Assembly (NCBI GenBank): GCA_026168455.1
Contig: CM047429.1
Location: 7,467,125 to 7,531,124 of the forward strand
Reading direction: 5' to 3'
DNA length: 64,000 nt
Origin: Theocolax elegans
Lineage: Eukaryota > Arthropoda > Insecta > Hymenoptera > Cerocephalidae
This document shows, piece after piece, positions 10,694 through 20,879 of this stretch (position 1 is the first letter of the stretch; each line of letters opens with the position of its first letter). The position numbers and the translations under genes were made by a program. The notes under the pieces were generated by a model, which made no database searches, was not told the origin of the DNA, and worked only from the letters and a program-made list of their open reading frames with translations.

Positions 10694-11775
10694 ATAAAAG
10701 GTTAGAGTCTCAGTATTTTGATCCTTCGCACGAAGCAGGGTTTTCGGGTGCAAGAAATTTAATCAGAATGAATAAAGATGTACCGCGGGAACAGATCTAT
10801 AAATGGTTGGAAAAATACGACGCTTATACTTTACATCGTCCTGTACGAAGAAAGTTTAAGAGATTGTGTTACAACGTGTCGTATTTAGATCAAGTTTGGG
10901 AGGTCGATTTACAGGACTTGCACTCAATCAAAAATTACAACGACGGAGTGTCTTACGTTTTGCTGGCGATCGACGTTTTAAGTAAATTTGTGTTGGTGGA
11001 ACCTTTGAAAGACAAATCGAGTGATCAAGTAACCGAGGCATTCAAAAAAATTTTAAAACGAAGCGGAGAACGTTTTCCGTACATGGTTCAAAGCGATCGA
11101 GGAAAGGAGTTTCTCGATAAATTTATGCAAAATTTTTTAAAATGTAACGACATTCGATTTCGCGTTGTGCGTAATCCGAATGTGAAGGCTGCGGTGGTTG
11201 AACGAGTAAATAGAACTCTGAAAGAACGTATGTGGCGTTATTTCACACATAAAAATACTCGTAGGTACATTGACGTATTACAACACATCGTCAAGGCTTA
11301 CAATAACACAAGACATTCTAGCATTAAAATGACACCGGCTTCGGTAACTATTCACAACGAAGAGATTGCGCGAAAAAATTTAGAACGTCTGTGCAGAAAC
11401 AAATTACCGAAACGGAAAAAGAATATATACAAAGTCGGTAGTTACGTTCGAATCAGTAGAGACAAGAACGCTTTTGAAAAAGGTTTCGTCAGAGGATGGC
11501 AAGAGGAAATTTTTATAAATAAAAGTGTTGCGAATAAGCAAAACATTTACGTTTATACTTTGACCGATTTGGACGGTGAAAGCATTGAAGGATTCTTTTA
11601 TCCCGAAGAACCCACGGCCGTTGATAGAGGTCGCGCAGAAAATCGTGAACACAAAATAGATAAAATTTTACGTAGTAAAGGCAAAGGTAAACGTAAACAG
11701 TATTTCGTCAGTTGGGTTGGATATCCTGAAAAATTTAATTCGTGGGTCTCTGCCAACGACTTAAAAGCATTGTAA
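10672..11775 (+). CDS. retroviral-type integrase with C-terminal chromodomain
   Basis: An uninterrupted 367-residue ORF. The rve catalytic core shows Asp79 (WEVDLQDL), Asp142 (QSDRGKEF) and Glu177 (VVERVNRTLKERM), giving the DD35E spacing. The C-terminal 45 residues (HKIDKILRSKGK, then YFVSWVGYPEKFNSW) form a chromodomain, which in integrases can direct insertion to marked chromatin. This is the layout of the Polinton integrases annotated in invertebrates as F54H12.3-like. It lies between the unknown protein it overlaps and the penton gene, whose ATG follows one base after its stop. It is the only large gene of this copy without an obvious defect. Confidence 0.93.
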   Translation: MAQSKYVNKRLESQYFDPSHEAGFSGARNLIRMNKDVPREQIYKWLEKYDAYTLHRPVRRKFKRLCYNVSYLDQVWEVDLQDLHSIKNYNDGVSYVLLAIDVLSKFVLVEPLKDKSSDQVTEAFKKILKRSGERFPYMVQSDRGKEFLDKFMQNFLKCNDIRFRVVRNPNVKAAVVERVNRTLKERMWRYFTHKNTRRYIDVLQHIVKAYNNTRHSSIKMTPASVTIHNEEIARKNLERLCRNKLPKRKKNIYKVGSYVRISRDKNAFEKGFVRGWQEEIFINKSVANKQNIYVYTLTDLDGESIEGFFYPEEPTAVDRGRAENREHKIDKILRSKGKGKRKQYFVSWVGYPEKFNSWVSANDLKAL

Positions 11776-11776
11776 A

Positions 11777-12551
11777 ATGGATTCCGACGATTTTACCATT
11801 GTTTTGCCGAGCAACAGTAGTATGAAATATTTTCCAGACAATACAACGACGTGCTTTTCAACTAAATTACCAAAGCAGATAGCTTTACAAGGACGATGGA
11901 TGGTTGGACTATCCGAGATACACGTACCCTGCACTACCCTACACTTGAGCAGAGAGGAATCAAAATTATCGGCAACGGAAAACTATTATTTTCAACACGG
12001 TATATACGACGATATTAATCAGCTTGTCGATTGTATAAACGACAGTTTATTCAAATATCACGGCAACACTGAAATTGAAAAATTAGTCTATAACGAAAAC
12101 GGAGGTTTCGTACAAATGATAAAATTCAAAGAAAATGAAAATCGTACGAAACCGTTTGCTACATTTTCAACGACGGTTAATCGTATTTTAAGTTTCGATT
12201 TGAACGAAACGTTAGAATTTGAAAGTTACGATGGATCGACGATTCAAGTAGCAAATTTTCCCGCTAGCCTCTCGAGAGCCATACCCGATCAACTTTTTGT
12301 TTATTCAAATCTGTGAACCTTGTATAGTAGGAGATTCTCACGCACCGTTGCTTCGCATAGTGAATATTCAATCGAAACACTTCAATTATGGAAACACTGT
12401 AGTTAAACGTTTTGCACCCGTCAGTTATACACCCATACTTTACAATTGGTTTCAAGTTATCGACATTGATATAAGAGATCAATATGGTCATCCAATACCA
12501 TTCGAGTTTGGTACGTTGACCGCAGCGTTACATTTTAAAAGGATTGATTAA
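11777..12551 (+). pseudogene. minor capsid (penton-like) protein, one frameshift
   Basis: Begins DSDDFTIVLPSNSSMKYFP after the ATG, a start shared almost word for word with the second copy (54,908, minus). It has GRWMVGLSEIHVPCT in the first quarter, and the C-terminus is HPIPFEFGTLTAALHFKR. These segments fit the minor capsid (penton, single jelly-roll) gene of Polintons. The frame changes at about 12300, right after DQLFVYS; the second copy shows that the two parts are continuous in the family. The stop overlaps the ORF of the next gene. Defective as read, unless the indel is an assembly error. Confidence 0.75.
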
Positions 12552-12567
12552 GTGTCGTTCGTTTGGC

Positions 12568-14376
12568 ATGGCTTATTACTCTCTTTATTACGATAGTCAA
12601 ATTGGAAGCGGACGGGACGTACATCACGTTTATACAGGTTCAACATCGCAACGAGGACACGGTGTGGGTAGTTGGCTCGCAGGTTTATTTAGAAGAGCGG
12701 TGCCTTTGATTGCTAAAGGTGCTCGCGCCCTTGGTAAAGAAGCAGTCCGAGCAGGCGTCAACATATTAGATGACGTGTCGGATGGAAATCTGTCGTTCAA
12801 AGAATCGTTTAATAATCGTATGAACGAATCGGGTAAAAATTTGAAACGTAAAGCCGTAGACAAAATTAATAAAATGATGGAGGGGTCTGGATATAAAACA
12901 TTCGACAAAAGGAGAGCTCTACAGTTTCCGTGGAACGGTGAAAGTGTACGTATCAAACAGCTTAAACCTCGTAAAAAGTACAAACGTCGTCAAAGTATAA
13001 AGAAAAGGAAACGTACAAAAAAAACCAAGTCTTTAAAACGGTTACAGCCAAAAGTAAAGCGTAAGAAGCAGAATAAAAAGAAGAAATCGAGGAAAATATC
13101 GAAAACAAAAAAGAAGACAAAGAATAATTTTGACGTTTTCAATAAAAAATGTTTTTGGACTACTTATAATCCAATTTCGTCGTTAAACGACGATTCGCCT
13201 ATCGAATTTTGCGTTCAAAATCAAGGAGAAGGTTACCTGGATCTTGCGCATACACTTCTCAAAGTTTGTGTAAAAATCAAGCCTTATTCGAAAGACGATA
13301 ACAAACACGTAGGACCTGCAAATAATTTCTTACACTCGTTATTTAATCAAATCGATATTTATTTTAATCAGAAACCAATCACTCCTCCGAATAACGCTTA
13401 TCCGTACAGAGCGTACATAGAAACACTCTTGAATTACGGCCCAGCAGCTAAAGAATCGCATCTCTCGACGACTTTGTGGTACGCAGACACACCTAGACAG
13501 ATGGACAGCACCCATAACGAGGGTACACACGCAGGACTTGTAAACAGACAAAATTTTACATCCGATGGCAAAACCGTCGATCTCATTGGGCATTTGCATT
13601 GCGATATTTTTAATCAGGATAAATTACTCATCAATGGCGTCGAAATAAAAATACGTCTTGTACGTTCAAAGGACTCATTTTGTTTAATGGATTCGTCAGC
13701 TGCAGGCTCTTACACCGTAAACATCACCGAAGCAAATTTACTCGTAAGACGCGTGAAAATAAGTCCTGGAATTCTATTGGCCCATGCGAAAACTCTCGCA
13801 ACTACAACCGCTAAATACCCCACAACCAGAGTGGAAATCAAAACATTCACGATACATAGCGGTGTCTTGGGCGAAACACTCGACAACGTGATTTTAGGAC
13901 AACTACCGAAACGAGTGATACTGGGATTTGTTGATAATAAGGCTTTCAATGGAAACAAAACTTTGAATCCTTTCAATTTTCAAAATTACGGTATAAATTA
14001 CTTGTCTCTCTACGTAGATGGTGTACAAGTACCTTCGAAACCTTTACAACCTACGTTTTCGAATACAAGACCAATGTACGTTGACGCATATCACACCTTG
14101 TTCTCAGGTACTGGTATACATTTTCTTAACGAAGGAAATTCTATCAGTAGAGAGAATTACCCTAATAATTATTGTCTATTCGCTTTCGATCTTACACCAG
14201 ATTTTTCGGCAAATAGTTTTTCTCATTAGAATTTAGTAAAATCTGGAAGTCTCAGAATCGAAGTTAAATTTCAAAGTGCATTGAATAAAACGATTAATTG
14301 TATCGTTTATTCCGAGTTTGACAACGTTCTTGAAATCGCCTCTGCTAGACAGGTCGTAACAGATTTTCATTCTTAA
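12568..14376 (+). pseudogene. fused pVI-like basic protein and major capsid (hexon-like) protein, with an amber codon
   Basis: The ATG at 12568 (MAYYSLYYD) is preferred over the upstream frame opening. Residues 1 to about 115 form a pVI-like segment with QRGHGVGSWLAGLFRRAVP and end in a GSGYK word. A run of about 80 residues rich in Lys/Arg follows, and then the double jelly-roll capsid protein from about 13130 (YNPISSLNDDSPIEFCV, LDLAHTLL, NYGPAAKESH, RLVRSKDSFCLMD, LGQLPKRVILGFVDN). In the second copy, and as I recall generally, these are two genes, and the usual capsid start (an MAFLH-type N-terminus) is missing here. TAG at 14227-14229 cuts the protein 48 codons before the family's C-terminus, which is still readable in frame to TAA at 14374-14376. 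The capsid part resembles proteins annotated as F54H12.2-like. Confidence 0.82.
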
Positions 14377-14563
14377 ACTCAAAGTAGGAGGAGTCAAAAA
14401 AAAATGGTAGGGATTTTCTTTGAAAACTTTTCTTTTCAATTCAGTGAGAAGAAGGAGGTCTTAAAGGTATTATGCTGAGCCAAGGAAAAACATTTTGTCA
14501 GTTCAGCTTGTTACCTTGAGTGGTGTAGTACAAGTGACTCAAGTTCTCCGCAACTCAAACGGC
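14377..14563. other. short spacer before the conserved unknown gene
   Basis: Under 200 bp. A possible frame upstream of the next gene opens at 14465 without an ATG, so a short upstream exon cannot be excluded. Confidence 0.3.
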
Positions 14564-15456
14564 ATGGAGAAGCTCGATTATATAATCGATATTCAAGCGT
14601 TTCACGACAAGGAAGGTCTCTTTCTACCGAAAGAAATTGCTGTTCTCGGCGTAGATTGCAATTTCATAGCACACTGGCTGATCAAGGCTCCATACGACTA
14701 CACAGAACTCTCCAAGGGTATCGTAGCCACAAACAGTTACTTAACGTGCTATCACCATGGCATAGAATGGTTCGACGGTGAATCCAACAGTGTCGACGTG
14801 TACAACAGTCTACGAGAAGTTGCACGAAACGCTTTGAGGACCTACGTTAGGGGAATACCTAAAGTTTTATTCCTACAAAACCTTCTCGCTAGACAAATAA
14901 TCAATTTGGAGGAGTTCAACTGTCCGTCGTTTAGAAACCTTCCACGCGTTAACGACCACTTTTGTTTTTTACGTGGACGGAAAAGGGAGTACATGAGTTG
15001 TGCATCGACATATGCATATAAACTACGTATTTGGCTGCATAAAACATTAGCCTATCGCCCTTCAACCAGCAAAGTCATGGATCTAAAAGAAAAAAGGAAG
15101 GAAACGGAAAAAGAGGACATCAACAAGGACAAAAGACGACACACAATTATTGCGTCTTCGAGACAAGGAACTCCGTCTGGGAAACCACGACAAAAAACGC
15201 CAACACCAACCAAATGCATACTGCACACTCAACTCCTATAGATGCTAGCAACACAAGTATTTCCACCATCTCCCAAGATACGATCGATGCCGATCATTTA
15301 TACGACATAGTACGCGAGGAGGAGGAAGCCGCTGCAAAGCATGAACACGTTGCAAATACTCAACGCAATAAAAATTTTGCCTCTGCAGACAGTGGGAGTG
15401 TACCCTGCGGACAAGATTCCTCAGATTCTGACGAAGCCGACTGCAATTGTTGTTAA
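14564..15456 (+). pseudogene. conserved unknown protein encoded before the Polinton protease, frameshifted
   Basis: First ATG in frame at 14564 (MEKLDYIIDIQAFHDKEG). Conserved blocks shared with the second copy are PKEIAVL, HWLIKAPYDYTELS, YHHGIEWFDGE and SCASTYAYKLRIW. The frame is open to a TAG at 15239-15241, but the acidic tail (DADHLYDIVREEEEAA) is in another frame running to 15456, so there is one frame change at about 15200-15240. The second copy has a matching DMYDIEKYL tail that also overlaps the start of the protease. The DIQ-x-F and HG-x-x-W patterns suggest a nuclease-like or RNase H-like fold, but I cannot name the family. Confidence 0.6.
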
Positions 15457-15892
15457 CAATGAGGACCACCGAAAACCCGGTGAGCATTGGCTGGCCATCT
15501 ATATCGATAAACGCGGAATCGGATACTTCTTTGACAGTTTCGGTCGACCACCCACCGTACCACAACATATTCAATGTCTCCGAAGAAACTGTAAGGTTTA
15601 CACCTGTAGTCCTAAGCAGCTACAAGATTTCGCTTCTATCCTGTGTGGTCAGTATAGCGTTAATTTCATTCATCACATGTCTCACGGTCATTGCATGGAC
15701 AGTTTTTGGAGACTGTTCACCGACGATACTGCATACAACGATAAATTAAATTTAAAATTATTTTATAAGAATATCAACAATAATTTTCATTATAATAATA
15801 ATTGTAAGAAGAATGTTCATTGTATAACTCATTTGCAAACATGTAAAAGAATACATTATAATAATAATAATAATTTTAATTATAATATATAA
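15341..15892 (+). CDS. adenain-like (Ulp1/C5-type) capsid maturation protease with Cys-to-Ser change
   Basis: A 183-residue ORF overlapping the end of the previous gene. The triad region is His49 (GEHWLAIYID), Asp65 (FFDSFG) and the Gln104 oxyanion residue in CGQYS. The position that is normally the catalytic Cys (CGQYC in the second copy, 50,473-51,014) is Ser106 here, coded AGC, a one-base change from TGC. Adenain-like proteases cleave capsid and core precursors. With Ser the protein is probably inactive or very weak. The tail after about residue 140 is low-complexity and Asn-rich (TAATAA repeats in the DNA), and is probably outside the folded domain. Confidence 0.8.
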   Translation: MNTLQILNAIKILPLQTVGVYPADKIPQILTKPTAIVVNNEDHRKPGEHWLAIYIDKRGIGYFFDSFGRPPTVPQHIQCLRRNCKVYTCSPKQLQDFASILCGQYSVNFIHHMSHGHCMDSFWRLFTDDTAYNDKLNLKLFYKNINNNFHYNNNCKKNVHCITHLQTCKRIHYNNNNNFNYNI

Positions 15893-16339
15893 ACAGGTAC
15901 ATTAGTTGTAAGTTTCTATTATTAACGTAATATATATTTAACCGAATGCAAAACACGTATAATTTTACTCTTATTTATTCTATATCTAAATGTGTGAATT
16001 TATTATAAGTTTTATCAGGTCAACCGGAATCACTGTCTATTTATAAGTTTCGTATAATAAAATGTGTGTGAGTGTCTTTGCATCTACTTTTAAGCTACTC
16101 TTATACTTAATATTAACCGAGTGTCAAATCTAGTGTTAATTTTATGTATTGTATAATCATCTATATGTATATCTCTGCGTGCGTAATTATTCATTCTATG
16201 TCTCGTTATCTCCTTTTATATTATAATACTTGAATGAACATCTGGAAATTTATCTACAAATTACGTACATTTAATTATTTAATCCTCTCACCTCCAACTC
16301 CCATTCGTACCATGTTAAATATAAGTCTATACGCATACT
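15893..16339. other. AT-rich sequence after the protease, possible right end of the Polinton
   Basis: No gene is seen. The right terminus of the first Polinton-class element should lie here, but I found no inverted repeat matching positions 1-1300. Confidence 0.3.
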
Positions 16340-16855
16340 GCATACTCTCTCTCTCTCTCTCACACACACCAACATAGACGCTCTGGGTCAGCTATTATAA
16401 CACGGCGTCCGAATAGCCTAGCGCATCATCAGTATCTCTGCGTGAGTGCGAGAGAGAGAGGTAGAGGAAGAGAGCGTGGGTACGCGCAGTAGTGCTCTCT
16501 CTCTCTCTCTCTTACACGCGTCACTCTTCTTACTGCAAGAGTCGCACTGCAAGCGCAACCCATCTTGCTCTCTCTCTCACACATACACGCGCGGGCCTCC
16601 GGCCCCACTGTAACGTCAGAAAACTCTCAATACGAGAGAGAGACGCACTGCGCGCGCACTCCCTCTACCTCTCTCTCTCACACCCACGCACTGCATCGGG
16701 GCGTCTATGACGCCGAAGCAACCTCAGCACGAGAGAGATGCACTGCGCGCGCACTCCCTCTACCTCTCTCTCTCGCACCCATATACTCCGACGGGGCCCA
16801 CTGTGACGTCACAGAGTCCGTTCCACCCTACCTATACATAAGTACGAGAGAGAGA
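16340..16855. repeat. (CT)n/(GA)n microsatellite with two-copy GC-rich unit
   Basis: Runs of CT and GA alternate with GC-rich tracts. A unit containing GCACTGCGCGCGCACTCC and a (CT)n tail occurs at about 16646 and again at about 16738, showing a tandem duplication of roughly 90 bp. Frames here (for example 16565-16867) are translations of the repeat. Confidence 0.8.
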
Positions 16856-17640
16856 GAGATTGATTGATTGATTGAAATCTTTATTTAGTATGTGGGGCTA
16901 TGCCCCGTATACACAGTGATTTGCCGCTGAGGTACAATAACAATATACAACGATAGAATAAATAATAAAATGAACAATAAAATAACAAAAAATTAAAAAA
17001 AAAAAAAATAAAGATAAAAATAAGAATAGAAATAAAAATAAAAATAAAAATAAGATAAAAAGATATATCGCCTAATCCTCCATTAACGCAGCAATAAAAC
17101 TTTAAAAATAACAAAATAAAATAGAAACATAATATAAATTTACAATGTAGTTAAATAAATAGTATAAAATAACAATAAATAATAAATAAAATAGCTTTCA
17201 CGCTTTCATAATGGTAGATAATACGCAAGGATGTACAATAAAACAAAAATACATAATGCAACGCATCGCAACGCTATGGAATAACAGAATAATTAAATAA
17301 ATAAGAATAAATACTTAAAACGACGGCAAGGGAGGGCAAGTTATACTCTCTTCATTGACTCGCGAAGGTGAGACATGAGGTGTGATTTGAATGACAATAA
17401 TGACAATGGGTCGAAATCTGTGTGTGGAAGTTGGTTAATGAGTCTTGATGCTGTGATTAAGAATGAACTATTTAAGGCCTCCGTTCTTGGAGGAAGGAAA
17501 GAAAGGGAAACAGGGGGATGTCGTGATGATGAACGAACGGAATGAAGATTATTAGAGCGTTGAGTGAAATGAGAAGCGAGATAAGCCGGGGAATTGTGAG
17601 CTATGATATTATATTATATGCGCATGAACCAATAAAGAAC
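16856..17640 (-). mobile_element. 5'-truncated non-LTR retrotransposon (LINE) 3' end
   Basis: Read on the minus strand. A frame from about 17625 to 17344 without its own start codes for AHNSPAYLASHFTQRSNNLH and later SFLITASRLINQLPHTDFD and FKSHLMSHLRE, which is the typical extreme C-terminus of LINE reverse transcriptases. It is followed by an A-rich 3' UTR, a small stem-loop (GGGGCTATGCCCC at about 16896) and a tail of GATT repeats at 16858-16875. The catalytic RT domain is missing, so this is a dead-on-arrival copy. The clade cannot be assigned from this piece. Confidence 0.65.
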
Positions 17641-17699
17641 GACTTCGCTCTCTCTCTCTCCCTCTTTTCCTCTCACTCCCTCTCTGGCACACGCGGGCC
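17641..17699. repeat. (CT)n microsatellite
   Basis: CT-rich simple repeat directly upstream (minus-strand sense) of the truncated LINE; it may be the insertion target of that element. Confidence 0.6.
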
Positions 17700-17727
17700 C
17701 TCGCCGTGACGTCACCACCGGGGTAGA

Positions 17728-17905
17728 CACCTCATTGTCCACGCTAGACAACCCCACTGTACGTGCTAGACAACCCCATTGTTGCGCTCGACAATACCAT
17801 TGTTCCCATTGTTCCTATTGTTCCCATTGTTCCCATTGTTCCCATTGTTCGCGCTAGACAATCCCATTGTTCCCATTGTTCGCGCCAGACACCATTGTTG
17901 TTAGG
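17728..17905. repeat. 10-bp minisatellite CCCATTGTTC with GCTAGACAA interspersed
   Basis: A short array of the decamer CCCATTGTTC, mixed with GCGCTAGACAA-type words. CATTGTT occurs nine times exactly and once as TATTGTT. This heptamer is the reverse complement of AACAATG, the core bound by SOX/SRY HMG-box factors. Whether that is functional or a chance property of the repeat is unknown. Confidence 0.8.
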
Positions 17906-17934
17906 CCACGCCCATTCCGGCGCGCTATAAGGTA

Positions 17935-20835
17935 CCCTTACTACTACTTATGGGTCTTAAAAGTTTTTATTTTAAAATTTTATCTTACAAGTTTTGGGAC
18001 TTAAGTTTGTTGTCTTCAAAGTTTTCGGATTTAAAAAATTTTGTTCTATAATTTACCCAAGAAATGTAGGATATTAATATTTTACGGACATAAAGTTTTG
18101 AGCCATCAAAACTTTCGTTCCATAATTTACAGTTAAAACTTTTGAAAATTAATATTTTACGGTCTCAACCTTTTAGTCTATCAAAATTTTTGGTGTACAA
18201 TTTGCTCTTAAAAATTTTGGAAATCAATGTTTTTTGAACTCATTATTTTGGGTATTAATAATTTTTATATAATAATTTGATCTTAAAAGTTTTGGGTTTT
18301 AACGTTGCTGTCTTCAAATTTTTCGGACTTAAAAAATTATGTTCTATAATTTACTCTTAACACTTTTGGAAATTAATATTTTTTGGGCTTACCATTTTAG
18401 GCCTTGAATACTTTTGTTCTATAATTTGTTTTCAAAACTATGGGAACATAATATTTTGATGCCTCAACATTTTGGGACTGTAAATTTCGTGTTATAATAT
18501 GTTTTTTCAACTTCCGGATCATAATATTTTACGGTCTCAACCTTTTAGGCCATAAAAATTTTTGGTCTATAATTAGCTCTCAAGAATTTTGGAACTCAAT
18601 ATTTTGTGAACTCAATATTATGGGTCTTAAAAGTTTTTATTTTATAATTTGATCTAACAAGTTATGGAACTTGATATTGTTGTCTTCAAAGTTTTCGGCC
18701 TTAAAAAATTTTGTTCTATAATTTACCCCAAAAATGTTGGATATTAATATTTTACGGAATTAAAGTTTTGGGCCTTTAATACTTTTGTTCCATATTTTCC
18801 GGTTGAAACTTTTGGAAATTGATATTTTACGGTCTCAACCTTTTTGTCTATTAAAATTGTTGGTGTACAATTTACTCTTAAAAATTTTGGAAATCAATAT
18901 TATTTGAACTTAATATTTTGGGTATTAATAATTTTTATTTTATAATTTGATCTTTAAAGTTTTTGGACTTAATATTGTTGTCTTCAAAATTCGTGATTTA
19001 AAAAATTATGTTCTATAATTTACTCTTAACACTATTGGAAATTATTATTTTTCGGGCTTAACATTATAGGCCTGGAAAACTTTTTTTCTATAATTTGTTT
19101 TCAAAACTTTGGGAACATAATATTTTGAAGCCTCAACATTTTGGGACTGTAAATTTTCGTGCTATACTATGTTTTTTCAATTTCTGAATCATAATATTTT
19201 ACGGTCTCAACCTTTTGGGCCCTCAAAATTTTTAGTCTATAATTAGCTCTCAAGAATTTTGGAACTCAATATTATGCGTAATAATAATTTTTATTTTATA
19301 ATTTGATCTTTAAACTTATTGGACTTCATATTGTTGTCTTCCATGTTTCGGGATTTAAAAAATTATGTTCTATAATTGACTCTTAACACTTGTGGAAATT
19401 AATATTTTTCGGGCTTAACATTTTAGGCCTTGAAAACTTTTGTTCTATAATTTGTTTTCAAAAGTTTGTGGACATAATATTTTCAGGCCTCAACATTTTG
19501 GGACTGAAAATTTTCGTGCTATAATATGTTTTTTCAATTTCCGGATCATAATATTTTACGGTCTCAACCTTTTAGGCCATCAAAATTTTTCGTCTATAAG
19601 TAGATCTTAAAAATAGAGTTTTCGGACTTAAAAAATTATGTTCTATAATTTACTCTTAACACTTTTGGAAAGTAATATTTTTTAGGCTTAACATTTTAGG
19701 CCTTGAAAACTTTTGTTCTATAATTTGTTTGCAAAACTTTGGGAACATGATATTTTGATGCCTCAACATTTTGGGTCTGTAAATGTTCGTGCTATAATAT
19801 GTTTTTTCAATTTCCGGATCATAATATTTTACGGTCTCAACCTTTTATGCCGTCATAATTTCTAGTCTATAATTTGTTCTAAAAATCTTGGAACTCAATA
19901 TTTTTTAAACTCAATATTATGGGTCTTAAAAATTTTTATTTTTTAATTTGATCTTAAATGATTTGGGACTTAATATTGATGTCTTCAAAGTTTTCGGCCT
20001 TAAAAAATTTTGTTCAATAATTTGCTCTTAAAACGGTTGGATATGAATATTTTACGGGCTTAACGTTTCGTGCCTTGAAAACTTTTGTTCTATTATTTAC
20101 TTTTAAAACTTTTGGCTATTAATATTCTACGGTCCTAATCATTTAGGCCGTCAAAATTTTTGTTTTATTATTTGCACTTAAAAATTTTGGAACTCAATAT
20201 TTTTTGACCTCAACATTATGGGTCTCAAAGATTTTTATTTTATTATTTGATCTTTAAAGTTTTGGGACTTAATAGTACTGTCTTCAAAATTTTCGGTCTT
20301 AAAAAATTTTGTTCTATAATTTACTCTTAAAACTTTTGGATATTAATATTTTACGGGCTTAACGTTTTGGGCCTTGAAAACTTTTGTTCTATAATTTACT
20401 TTTAAAACTTTTGGCTATTAATATTTTACGGTCCCAATCATTTAGGCCGTAAAAATTTTTGTTTTTTTTTGCACTTAAAAATTTTGGAACTCAATATTTT
20501 TTGACCTCAACATTATGGGTCTCAAAGATTTTTGTTTTATTATTTGCACTTAAAAATTTTGGAACTCAATATTTTTTGACCTCAACATTATGGGTCTCAA
20601 AGATTTTTATTTTATTATTTGATCTTTAAAGTTTTGGGACTTAATAGTACAGTCTTCAAAGTTTTTGGTCTTAAAAAATTTTGTTCTATAATTTACTCTT
20701 AAAACTTTTGGATATTAATATTTTACGGGCTTAACGTTTTGGGCCTTGAACACTTTTATTCATTAATTTGCGTTTAAAACTTCAGGATTATAATATTTTA
20801 CTGCCTCAACCTTTTAGGCCGTCATAATTTTTATT
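17935..20835. repeat. AT-rich degenerate tandem array, monomer about 75 bp, higher-order period about 0.67 kb
   Basis: The array is made of variants of a unit with ATAATTTGCTCTTAAAA, TTTTGGAACTCAATATTTT and GGGCCTTGAAAACTTTTG words. Equivalent words recur about every 75 bp. The rarer word ACGGTCTCAACCTTTT is seen at about 18160, 18533, 18829, 19202, 19558 and 19833. The repeated offset of about 669 bp (18160 to 18829, 18533 to 19202) shows a higher-order repeat of about nine monomers. There is no coding sequence. The array resumes at 26,279 after a LINE insertion. Confidence 0.85.
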
Positions 20836-20879
20836 CTATTATTATTATTATTGTTATTTAATTCTAGCATTTTGGGCCT

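Noticed and set aside
12630..13976. Minus-strand ORFs of 86-117 codons inside the capsid gene
   Set aside because: They are antisense shadows of the capsid reading frame.
1..16339. Polinton terminal inverted repeats
   Set aside because: I compared the 5' 1.3 kb with the 15.9-16.3 kb region by eye and found no convincing inverted match, so no termini are called.
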